Assembly (NCBI GenBank): GCA_034435395.1
Contig: DAOTXK010000329.1
Location: 1-10,796 of the forward strand
Direction of reading: 5' to 3'
Length of the DNA stretch: 10,796 nt
Source: DAOTXK01 sp034435395
GTDB lineage: Bacteria; Chloroflexota; Anaerolineae; Aggregatilineales; Ch27
The notes below the pieces were generated by a model that saw nothing but the letters and a program-made list of their open reading frames with translations, did not search any database and was not told the origin of the DNA. The position numbers were made by a program, and so were the translations under genes. Below are positions 1 through 7,653 of the stretch, piece by piece. Every line of letters starts with the position of its first letter. Position 1 is the stretch's first letter.

Positions 1-3000
1 CCGACCGAACATAGCCTGCGCCCGATTGAGTTGTTCGCCTCGCAGGCGGCCAACGCCATCGAGATGACCCGCCTGTACATGGAAACCAGCCGGGCCGCCG
101 AGCAGGAAAGCCTGTTCAACCAGGTGATGCAGGCCGTCACCAGCACCCTGGACATCCCCCGCATCGCCCGGTCCGTGGCGGAGGGGTTGCAGCGGCTGCT
201 GCCGTTCACGCGGGCGATGGTGGGCCTGTACGAACAGGACCGGGACAGCTTCGAGACATTGCAGGTCGCGTTCACCAGCCTGGCCGCCGTGGAAGTGACC
301 CCAGGCCGCCCGGTGCCCCTGGAAGGCACAGCGATGGGGCTGGTCTTTCGCGAGGGGGCGGGACGGCTGTTTTTTGTGGACGACGATGAGTTGCCCTATG
401 CGGATTTGGGCGTCTGGCAGGGCCACCGCGAGCGGACCGTCATGATCGTGCCGATGATGGTCGGGGGCAGCGTGATCGGGGCCTTGCGGCTGGGCAGCGA
501 GTTGACGAGCGCCTTCGGCTTTGACCCGGATAGCCTGGCCCTGGTGCAGCGGATGGCCAACCTGGCGGCGGTGGCCATCGAGAACGCCCGCCTGTACCAG
601 CAGACGGCGGCGCGCGAGCGTTTCTCCAACGCGCTGGTCCGCCTCAGCGGCGAGCTGAACGCCACGCTTGACCTGTCGGCCACGCTGGAGAGCGTCTGCC
701 GCGAGAGCCTGGACATCCTGGGGGTGGAAGGCGCGTACATCTGGCAGGTGGCGGAAAACGAACTGGTTGGCATCGCCGGGGCGGGGCCGGGCCTGGAGGC
801 TTTCCTGGGGATGCGCATCCCGCGCGACGACAACCGGGTCCTGGCCGTGCGGGCCTTCAACCAGGCCAAGCCGCTCTACGTCAACGACGTGGCCGCCCAG
901 CAGGACGTGCGGGTGGAGCTTTCCGAGTACCTGGCGGCCAGCGCCCTCATGGCCGTGCCCCTGATGCGCGAAGGTAAGGTGCTGGGCGTGCTGAGCCTGG
1001 TGGAGATCGATCCGGAGGCGTCCTTCACCAGCGCGGATGTGGAGCGGGCCGCGATCTTCGCCACGCAGGCCTCCATCGCCCTGGAGAACGCCCGCCTCTA
1101 CCAGGAAACGCGCGACCTGCAACGCTTTAACGAGGCCATCGTGGAGTCGATCCAGCAGGGCATTGTGGTGCTGGACCGCAACGGGCGGATCACGGCCTTC
1201 AATAACTACATGCACCGCCAGTACGGCTGGACGGTCGAGGCGGAGGGACAGCACCTGTTTGACTACCGCCCGATCTATGTGCCGCTTCTGGCCGACGGCC
1301 TGGAGGCTGTGCTGGCGACCGGCCAGCCACGGGTGAGCTTCAACGCGCCAGGGCGGTCCGTGGACGACCGGCGCATCGTGCAGAACTTTTACCTTTACCC
1401 GCTGCAAGAGGAAGCGGCGGTCACCGGCGTCGTGCTGCTGGTTGAGGATGTGACCGAGCGGGCGATGCTGGCAGCCGACCTCGCCACGCGAGCCGAGCAA
1501 CTGGCGGCCCTGACCGAGATCTCCAGCCGCCTGACCGCCACCCTGGAGCCGGACGAGGTGATCACGCTGGTGTTGGACCAGCTGGGGCAGGTGTTGGCTT
1601 ACGAAGGCGTGACTTTGTGGCTGCGCTCCGGCGACGATCTGCGGATTGCGGCGGCGCGCGGCTATGATGGCGCGGCGGAGGAACTGGTCGGCCTGGAGGT
1701 GGCCATTGAGGACAGCGTCCTGTTCCAGGAGATGGCATCGCGGCAGCAGGCGCTGAACGTGCCCGACGTGACCCAGGACGCGCGTTTCCCCGGCGCGGAG
1801 CAGCGCCCCACGCGGAGCTGGCTGGGCGCGCCGCTGATCAGCAAAGGCGAGATCATCGGGCTGCTGGCGCTGGATAAGGCCGAGGTCGGGTATTACACCA
1901 ACACCCACGAACAACTGGCCCTGGCCTTCGCCAACCAGGCGGCGGTGGCGCTGGAAAACGCCCGGCTCTTCGCCGAGACGCGCCAGCGCACCGTCAGCCT
2001 CACCCAGCAGACGGAGCGGTTGGGCCTGCTCAACCGGGTCTCGACGCTGCTGGCGCAGTCGCTGGACCTGGAGAACATCTTTGAGGTGGCGTTGCAGGAG
2101 AGCGCGCGGGCGCTGGGCCTGGAGTCGGCCCGCGCCGTGATGTTCCAGCCGGGCCAGGACATGGGCGTGGTGGTGGTGGAATACCCGCGCGGGGACGCGC
2201 CGCCCAGCGCCGTGATCACGCTCAGCGCTCATCCGGCGTTCGATCACGTGCGGCGCAGCCTGCAGCCGTTGGTGGTGGAGGATGCCCAGAGCGATCCCCT
2301 GTTACAGCCGCTGCATGACGAGCTTGCCGCCCGGGGCGTGGTCTCGCTGGTGGTGGTGCCGCTCAACGTCGGCGGGCGGGCGATCGGCGCGCTGGTCCTG
2401 GAGAGCATGAGCCAGGCCGGTCACTTTGCCCCGGAACAGATGGAACTGATACAGACCATCGCCAGCCAGGCGGCCATCGCCGCCCAGAACGCCAACCTGT
2501 TGGAGCAGTCTTTTGTCCGCACCCGGGAACTGGAGACGCTCTTTGAGGCCGCCCAGGCGACCTCGCTGTCGCTGGACGTGGACGAAGTGATCCAGAGCGT
2601 GGGCCAGCAAATGCTCCACGCCCTGGACGCCGATGCCTGCGCCGTGATGCTGTGGGACGAGGTGGAGCAGAATCTCGTCCTCCGCGTGGACATCAACCGT
2701 GAAGGCGACCCGGCCAAGAGCGCCGCCCCCGATACCCTTTATCCGGAGGCGGAGTACCCGGCGCGGGCACGGGTCTTGCGCGACCGCGAGGTGGTGATCG
2801 TGCGGGCCGACGACGAGGACGCTGATCCGCGCGAGCGGGCCGAGATGGCCGAACTGGGCAGCGTCCTCCGGATGCTGGTCCCGATGATCCGGCGCGAGGA
2901 GTCCATCGGCCTGATCAAGGTGGAGATGTACGGCACGTTCCGCCGCTTCGGGCTGAGCGAGCAGCGTATTGCGCGGACCCTGGCCGGGCAGGCCGCCGTG

Positions 3001-5229
3001 GCCATCGAGAACGCCCGTCTGAATACGGAGACGGCCGCCCAGGTGCAGGAGGCTTTCCTGATCAATGACCTCAGCCGGGCGGTGTCGGCGGCGGTGGACC
3101 TGAGCGAATTGCAGCCGATCGTGCGGTCGCAGGTGCCCTCGTTGACCCAGGCCGAGTGGCTGTACCTGGCCCTGTATGACGCCGCGGCGGAGATGATCAA
3201 CTTCCTGGTGGTGGTGCATAACGGGCAGGATGTGGCGATGCCGCCGCGCCCGCTGGTCCAGGATGAAATCTCCTGGATACTGCGCAACAACCGGCCGTTG
3301 CTGCTGGTGGGCGATGAATTGCCGGAAGTGCGCCGCAACCTGAAGATTGTCTCGACGCTGCCCGATGTCAAAAGTTTCCTGGGCGTGCCGCTGACGGTGG
3401 GCGATCAGGCGGTCGGCGTGCTGGCGGTGGGCGACGACCACAAGTCGCGCGCGTTTGACGTGAATGACCAGCGCGTGCTCACCACCGTGGCCGGTCAGCT
3501 GGCGGTGGCCGTCCAGAACACCCGGCTATTTGAGGAGCTGCGCCGCTTCAACCAGGAACTGGAGCAGCGCGTCCGAGATCGCACCGAGGAGGTCCGCGCC
3601 GAGCGCGACCGCCTCAATACGCTGTACAACATCACGGCGGAACTCTCGGCCACGCTGGACATGGACCGGGTGTTGGAGCGGGCGCTGGAACTGCTGGCGA
3701 ACGCCACCGGGGCCGACCAGGGCCGCATCATGTTGATCGACCATCAGAACGAGCGGCTGTTCACGCGGGCCATGCTCGGCGGCGATCCCAGCCAGGTCGA
3801 TCCGGGCGGCGGTCTGCGCACGAACGAGGGGCTGGCCGGGTGGATCATCCAGAATCGGCAGCCGGTCGTGATCGATGACGTGCAACAGGACCCGCGCTGG
3901 CTCACTATCGCGGCCCATCACGCCATTCCGCGCGCGACCATCGGCGTGTTGCTGGAAACCAGCGACGAAGTGATGGGCGTGTTGATGCTGCATAGTTCGG
4001 AGGTGGGCGTTTTTAACCAGGATCACCAGCGGCTGGTGGTGGCAGCGGCCTCCCAGCTGGCGACCTCGATCAACAACGCGGAACTGTACCTTTTTATCCG
4101 CGAGCAGGCGGAGCGTCTCGGCGATATGGTCCGCGAGCAGCAGATCGAGGCTTCCAAGAGCGCGGCCATCCTGGAGGGCGTGGCCGACGGGGTGATGGTG
4201 GCGGACGAGTCGGGGGAGATCATCGTTTTCAACAACGCCGCCGAGCGCATCCTGGGAATCTCACGCCGCGAGATTCTGGGCCGGTCGTTCAGCAGCCTGA
4301 GCGGCCTCTACGGCGGCGGTGCCCGGCGCTGGCGCACCGCCATCGAGGAGTGGATGGCCGATCCCAGCCAGGTTCACGGCGGCGGTTATGTCTCCGAGAC
4401 GCTGGCGGTGGGGGAGCGGGTCATCAACGTCTCGCTGTCGCCGGTGCACATGGGCGACCAGTTCCTGGGCACGGTGTCGGTGTTCCGGGACATCACGCGG
4501 GATGTGGAAGTGGATCGCATGAAGAGCGAGTTCATCTCCAACGTGTCGCATGAGCTGCGCACGCCGATGACCAGCATCAAAGGTTACGCCGACCTGCTGG
4601 TGTTGGGGGCGGTGGGCGAAGTCACCGAGCAGCAACGGCAATTCCTGCTCATCATCAAAAACAACGCCGACCGTCTGAGTAATCTGGTGAACGACCTGCT
4701 GAACATCTCGCGCATCGACGCCGGGTCAGCGCCGTTGAACTACCAGCTCATCGACTTCGGCCAGCTGGTGCGCGCGGTGATGGCCAACGTGCGGGGGCGG
4801 ATCGAGGCGGAGGGCAAGCGGCTGGAGGTCATTGACGCCATCGAGGATAACCTGCCGGAGACCTACGGCGATCCCGACAAGCTGACCCAGGTGGTCATCA
4901 ACCTGCTGGACAACGCCTACCAGTACACCCTTGATGGTGGTAAGATTACCGTGTCCATCCGTCAGGAAGACGAGTCCCTGTTGCTGACCGTCGCGGATAC
5001 CGGGATTGGCATCCCTGAGAAGTTCCAGGGCAGGATTTTTGATCGGTTCTTCCGCAACGATGAGGAGCCGCTGGTCATCGAGACGCCGGGGACGGGCCTG
5101 GGGCTGGCGATTGTCAAAGAGTTGGTCCAGATGCACGAGGGGAAAGTCTGGTTTGAGAGCGTGGCTGGCGAAGGGACGACCTTCTACGTCTCTCTGCCGC
5201 TGCGGGCGGAGCCTCCCGCCCAGGAGTGA
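1..5229 (+). CDS. Giant cytoplasmic multi-GAF/PAS sensor histidine kinase (5' end outside window)
   Basis: The frame is open from base 1, and the first codons encode the end of a GAF domain, so the start lies upstream; the TTG at 31 is internal. Residues below are numbered from the codon at 31. Order: GAF tail (1-16), GAF1 (about 30-184), GAF2 (198-352), PAS1 (363-480), GAF3 (490-642), GAF4 (664-819), GAF5 (834-993), GAF6 (1009-1162), a charged coiled coil (about 1165-1200), GAF7 (1197-1348), PAS2 (1377-1495), HisKA (1496-1564) and HATPase_c (1574-1725). The phosphoacceptor is His1507 in SHELRTP. The ATP site has an N box (Asn1624), DTGIGIP (from 1656), RIFDRFF and GTGLGL (from 1687), so the kinase core looks intact. 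No membrane segment is visible, so sensing is probably cytosolic. I see no Cys-His pair typical of bilin-binding GAF domains, and the ligands are unknown. The likely partner is the receiver gene 137 bases downstream. Confidence 0.96.
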   Translation, partial: PTEHSLRPIELFASQAANAIEMTRLYMETSRAAEQESLFNQVMQAVTSTLDIPRIARSVAEGLQRLLPFTRAMVGLYEQDRDSFETLQVAFTSLAAVEVTPGRPVPLEGTAMGLVFREGAGRLFFVDDDELPYADLGVWQGHRERTVMIVPMMVGGSVIGALRLGSELTSAFGFDPDSLALVQRMANLAAVAIENARLYQQTAARERFSNALVRLSGELNATLDLSATLESVCRESLDILGVEGAYIWQVAENELVGIAGAGPGLEAFLGMRIPRDDNRVLAVRAFNQAKPLYVNDVAAQQDVRVELSEYLAASALMAVPLMREGKVLGVLSLVEIDPEASFTSADVERAAIFATQASIALENARLYQETRDLQRFNEAIVESIQQGIVVLDRNGRITAFNNYMHRQYGWTVEAEGQHLFDYRPIYVPLLADGLEAVLATGQPRVSFNAPGRSVDDRRIVQNFYLYPLQEEAAVTGVVLLVEDVTERAMLAADLATRAEQLAALTEISSRLTATLEPDEVITLVLDQLGQVLAYEGVTLWLRSGDDLRIAAARGYDGAAEELVGLEVAIEDSVLFQEMASRQQALNVPDVTQDARFPGAEQRPTRSWLGAPLISKGEIIGLLALDKAEVGYYTNTHEQLALAFANQAAVALENARLFAETRQRTVSLTQQTERLGLLNRVSTLLAQSLDLENIFEVALQESARALGLESARAVMFQPGQDMGVVVVEYPRGDAPPSAVITLSAHPAFDHVRRSLQPLVVEDAQSDPLLQPLHDELAARGVVSLVVVPLNVGGRAIGALVLESMSQAGHFAPEQMELIQTIASQAAIAAQNANLLEQSFVRTRELETLFEAAQATSLSLDVDEVIQSVGQQMLHALDADACAVMLWDEVEQNLVLRVDINREGDPAKSAAPDTLYPEAEYPARARVLRDREVVIVRADDEDADPRERAEMAELGSVLRMLVPMIRREESIGLIKVEMYGTFRRFGLSEQRIARTLAGQAAVAIENARLNTETAAQVQEAFLINDLSRAVSAAVDLSELQPIVRSQVPSLTQAEWLYLALYDAAAEMINFLVVVHNGQDVAMPPRPLVQDEISWILRNNRPLLLVGDELPEVRRNLKIVSTLPDVKSFLGVPLTVGDQAVGVLAVGDDHKSRAFDVNDQRVLTTVAGQLAVAVQNTRLFEELRRFNQELEQRVRDRTEEVRAERDRLNTLYNITAELSATLDMDRVLERALELLANATGADQGRIMLIDHQNERLFTRAMLGGDPSQVDPGGGLRTNEGLAGWIIQNRQPVVIDDVQQDPRWLTIAAHHAIPRATIGVLLETSDEVMGVLMLHSSEVGVFNQDHQRLVVAAASQLATSINNAELYLFIREQAERLGDMVREQQIEASKSAAILEGVADGVMVADESGEIIVFNNAAERILGISRREILGRSFSSLSGLYGGGARRWRTAIEEWMADPSQVHGGGYVSETLAVGERVINVSLSPVHMGDQFLGTVSVFRDITRDVEVDRMKSEFISNVSHELRTPMTSIKGYADLLVLGAVGEVTEQQRQFLLIIKNNADRLSNLVNDLLNISRIDAGSAPLNYQLIDFGQLVRAVMANVRGRIEAEGKRLEVIDAIEDNLPETYGDPDKLTQVVINLLDNAYQYTLDGGKITVSIRQEDESLLLTVADTGIGIPEKFQGRIFDRFFRNDEEPLVIETPGTGLGLAIVKELVQMHEGKVWFESVAGEGTTFYVSLPLRAEPPAQE

Positions 5230-5366
5230 GCCACCCCGGGGAAGAAACCGCCAGGAACGCCAGGCTGGCCCTGCCAGATCAGTATTCGGGGGAGCCGCAG
5301 CGCGCGCTGACGAATTGCCCGCTGGCGAGACAGGTGGGGGCTGCGGCGGTGGGAGACGGAGAGCGT

Positions 5367-5744
5367 ATGGCAAGAATTCTGATCGCTGAGGACGAGCGCG
5401 ACATCCGGGACCTGGTGGAGTTTACGCTGCGCTACGCCGGGCATGAGGTCTATAAGTCGTCCAACGGGGAAGAGGTCGTCGCCATGGCGGCGGAGGTGAT
5501 GCCCGACCTGATCCTGATGGACGTGCGCATGCCCAAAATGACCGGCTATGAAGCCTGCCGGGTGCTCAAAGAGATGGATGGCGTGCGGGACATTGCGGTG
5601 GTGTTCCTCTCCGCCAAGGGACAGGAGCCAGAGATGCAGGCCGGTCTGGACGCGGGCGCGATCGACTACATCCTCAAGCCCTTTGCACCCGATGAGTTGA
5701 CGCGCCGGGTGGAAGAGATATTGCAGAAGCTGGGCTTCAGTTGA
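5367..5744 (+). CDS. Single-domain response regulator (CheY/DivK-like receiver)
   Basis: A 125-residue protein consisting only of a receiver domain. Visible landmarks are the acidic pair Glu8-Asp9, phosphoacceptor Asp52 in LILMDVRMP, switch Ser82, aromatic Tyr101 and Lys104 in the KPF motif, all at canonical spacing. It should accept phosphate, most likely from the histidine kinase encoded just upstream. There is no DNA-binding or enzymatic output domain, so it would act by binding another protein or as a relay intermediate. The ATG at 5367 is chosen because the receiver fold begins there (ARILIAEDE) and GGGAG (5351-5355) and GGAGAG (5358-5363) precede it. A GTG at 5226 in the same frame overlaps the kinase stop, but the extra 47 residues do not resemble any domain. 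The hydrolase gene follows after 25 bases, so co-transcription is plausible. Confidence 0.95.
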   Translation: MARILIAEDERDIRDLVEFTLRYAGHEVYKSSNGEEVVAMAAEVMPDLILMDVRMPKMTGYEACRVLKEMDGVRDIAVVFLSAKGQEPEMQAGLDAGAIDYILKPFAPDELTRRVEEILQKLGFS

Positions 5745-5769
5745 CGTGGGAACCGTGTAAAGGGCAAGC

Positions 5770-6897
5770 ATGAGCGCCGTAACCATTGACAACGATCTGG
5801 TCCACTACGAGGTGCTGGGCCGCGGCCGCCCGGTCATCCTGCTGCACGGCTGGCTATCCTCCTGGCGCTACTGGATTCCGACGATGCAGCAGCTTTCGAT
5901 GAAATATCGGACCTATGCGCTGGACCTGTGGGGCTATGGCGATTCGGGGAAAGACCCGGAGCGGCTCTCCTGTGAGGCGCATACCCGGTTGTTGGGCGAC
6001 TTTATGGACCAGCTGGGCATCGTCAAAGCCGCGCTGATCGGGCATTCCCTGGGAGGGGCAGTGGTGATTCGGTATGCCCTGCGCAGCCCGGACCGGGTAG
6101 CCCGCCTGATGACGATCAGCGCCCCGCTGTTTGAGTACGGCGAGCGCCCCCAACCGGCCGAAGAGCCTCCAGTCAACTCCCCAGCGGCCCCATCGGCGGC
6201 AGCGCCAGTGACGACCGCCGCCAGTGGGCCGGGCGCGCCCACGCGGGCCAGGCCGCCAGCCTCCCGGGAGGAGTCGCTGGCCCAGCATTCCAAGCCGACG
6301 GTGGCCCGCCGGTCGCCGGAGATGGAAGCCCGTTTGCAGGGCGAGGGTGGGCAACATCCCCTGCCGGATATCGCCATCACCCCTGGCGAGCCGTCGCCGC
6401 CATCGACCGACCTGATGCCGCAGCCCGCCCAGCCGGAAGGCCAGTCGGCGGGGAAAGACATCGGCCATGCCAACCCGCTGCGCGACCGGCTGTTGGGCGT
6501 GGAGCCACGGGAATTGCTGGAGCGGCAGGTGGGCCGGGACTCGCCCCATTACCGGGAGTTGATCGGGGAAGTGACCAAAACCGCGCCGACGGCGTTCGCG
6601 GCCAGTGTGCTGTCCTTCGACCAGGTTGATCTGGCGCATGACGTGCGCCGCCTGACCAAGCCGACGCTGCTCATTCACGGCGAGAAAGATGCCTTTATGC
6701 CGCCGCCGAGCCAGGGGTTGATCGACTATCTGGGTTATGGCAAGGGTGACTTCCGCTGCGTGATCTGGCCGGAGGTGACTCACTTCCCGATGCTCGATGA
6801 CCCGACGGCCTTCCACCGCCTGGTGATGGACTTTCTGGAGACTCACGATCTGGATGACCTGGAATTTAAGGAGCGCTGGCGGCGGATGGTCCGTTAA
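5770..6897 (+). CDS. Alpha/beta-fold hydrolase with Pro-rich insertion at the cap
   Basis: A 375-residue alpha/beta hydrolase. The oxyanion-side motif is LLHGW (24-28), the nucleophile elbow GHSLGG places Ser93, the likely acid is Asp307 in HGEKDAFMP, and the catalytic His is His338 in THFPMLDDP, so the triad is complete. The family usually has about 260-300 residues. The excess is a stretch at about 124-235 rich in Pro, Ala, Ser and Gly (some 22 prolines in 112 residues) that falls between the core strand after the elbow and the helices of the cap. It looks disordered. There is no signal peptide, so the protein is probably cytosolic. The substrate cannot be told from sequence; esterases, epoxide hydrolases, haloalkane dehalogenases and C-C hydrolases share these motifs. 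It lies 25 bases after the receiver gene and ends before a terminator, so it is probably the last gene of that operon. The ribosome site before the ATG is weak (AAAGGG). Confidence 0.93.
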   Translation: MSAVTIDNDLVHYEVLGRGRPVILLHGWLSSWRYWIPTMQQLSMKYRTYALDLWGYGDSGKDPERLSCEAHTRLLGDFMDQLGIVKAALIGHSLGGAVVIRYALRSPDRVARLMTISAPLFEYGERPQPAEEPPVNSPAAPSAAAPVTTAASGPGAPTRARPPASREESLAQHSKPTVARRSPEMEARLQGEGGQHPLPDIAITPGEPSPPSTDLMPQPAQPEGQSAGKDIGHANPLRDRLLGVEPRELLERQVGRDSPHYRELIGEVTKTAPTAFAASVLSFDQVDLAHDVRRLTKPTLLIHGEKDAFMPPPSQGLIDYLGYGKGDFRCVIWPEVTHFPMLDDPTAFHRLVMDFLETHDLDDLEFKERWRRMVR

Positions 6898-6928
6898 CTG
6901 GCTTTGGTTGCGCGCTGGACTTGTCTTC

Positions 6929-6955
6929 GCCGCCCGTGAGGGGCGGCTTTATTTT
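6929..6955 (+). terminator. Intrinsic terminator after the hydrolase gene
   Basis: A perfect 7-bp stem GCCGCCC (6929-6935) and GGGCGGC (6941-6947) with a 5-base loop is followed at once by TTTATTTT (6948-6955). This is the classic form of a Rho-independent terminator on the plus strand, 31 bases after the hydrolase stop. It should end the kinase-receiver-hydrolase transcript. It lies only 14 bases before the next start codon, so it may instead act as a partial terminator or attenuator for the thiamine kinase gene. Confidence 0.8.
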
Positions 6956-6960
6956 GGGAC

Positions 6961-6967
6961 GGAGGAG
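6961..6967 (+). promoter_or_regulatory. Strong ribosome binding site of the thiamine pyrophosphokinase gene
   Basis: GGAGGAG ends two bases before the ATG at 6970. The spacing is short, but the core GGAGG (6961-6965) is four bases from the start. It begins five bases after the T-run of the terminator, so no room is left for a separate promoter between the two. It fixes the start of the thiamine kinase at 6970. Confidence 0.7.
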
Positions 6968-6969
6968 AC

Positions 6970-7620
6970 ATGCGGGTCATCATCTTTGCCAACGGCGACC
7001 TGTATCCCGGCCCTCTGGTGGACGAGGTGCTGGCTGAGGCCGCCGGGGCGGCGGTCATCGCGGCGGACGGCGGGGCGCGTCACGCTGAGGTCTGCGGTTT
7101 GCCGGTGCACGCGGTCATCGGCGACATGGATTCGCTGGCGGAGGCCGACCTGGCGCGTTATGCGGCGCAGGGGGCGGCGGTGCGCCGTTACCCCCCGGCC
7201 AAGGACGAGACGGACCTGGAACTGGCGCTGCTCTACGCGGCGGAGCGAGGCGCTGACTGGATTCGGGTGATCGGCGCAATGGGCCACCGGCTCGATCAGA
7301 CCCTGGCCAACGTGCTGCTGTTGACGCTGCCGGCCCTGGACGGGCGGGAGACCCGGCTGGTGGCGGGGCGGCAGGCGGCCTGGGTTTTGAAGGCGGTCGA
7401 GCACCGGTTGCGCGGAGCGCCGGGGGATACGCTGTCGCTGATTCCGCTGGGCGGCGACGCGAGCGGCGTCATGACCGAGGGGCTGGAATATCCGCTGCGC
7501 CGGGAGCCGCTGCTCTTTGGACCGGCGCGGGGCATCAGCAACGTGTTGACGGCGGAGACGGCGACGGTCCGCCTGGAGGCGGGGCTGCTGCTGGTCGTGC
7601 ACACGCTGGGCCGGGCCTGA
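6970..7620 (+). CDS. thiN: Thiamine pyrophosphokinase
   Basis: A 216-residue protein of the thiamine pyrophosphokinase family, which transfers diphosphate from ATP to thiamine to make thiamine diphosphate in the cytosol. The catalytic domain is shown by AADGGA (31-36), the metal-binding GDMDS (51-55), KDETDLE (78-84) and GHRLDQTLAN (105-114). The smaller C-terminal domain carries the GISN motif (188-191) usual at the thiamine-binding edge. Bacterial enzymes mostly have Asp-His where this one has Asp109-Gln110; Asp-Gln is the form I recall from eukaryotic enzymes, so activity is expected. Length is normal. No TPP riboswitch fits in the short upstream gap. The DUF402 gene follows 33 bases downstream on the same strand and probably shares the transcript. 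The symbol thiN is given by family analogy with Bacillus. Confidence 0.92.
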   Translation: MRVIIFANGDLYPGPLVDEVLAEAAGAAVIAADGGARHAEVCGLPVHAVIGDMDSLAEADLARYAAQGAAVRRYPPAKDETDLELALLYAAERGADWIRVIGAMGHRLDQTLANVLLLTLPALDGRETRLVAGRQAAWVLKAVEHRLRGAPGDTLSLIPLGGDASGVMTEGLEYPLRREPLLFGPARGISNVLTAETATVRLEAGLLLVVHTLGRA

Positions 7621-7653
7621 TGGATCGGATGTCATGAGCGGGGACAGGCGGCG

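Noticed and set aside
31..33. TTG at 31 as the start of the histidine kinase
   Set aside because: The frame is open to base 1 and the codons before 31 fit the end of the same GAF domain, so this is an internal leucine.
2302..3441. Long antisense open frame of 379 codons opposite the kinase
   Set aside because: It is a mirror of a GC-rich coding strand, rich in His, Arg and Gln with no domain, and the plus-strand frame encodes clear GAF domains across the whole stretch. The long minus-strand frames at 5854-6846 and 6949-7878 are rejected for the same reason.
583..3540. Photoreceptor (phytochrome or cyanobacteriochrome) GAF domains
   Set aside because: Only two cysteines are visible in the GAF units and neither is in a Cys-His chromophore motif; no support for bilin binding.
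5226..5366. Upstream GTG start for the receiver, overlapping the kinase stop
   Set aside because: The 47 extra residues match no known part of a receiver, and a usable ribosome site lies just before the ATG at 5367.
6898..6969. TPP riboswitch upstream of the thiamine kinase gene
   Set aside because: The gap is only 72 bases, is largely taken up by a terminator, and lacks the CUGAGA core.
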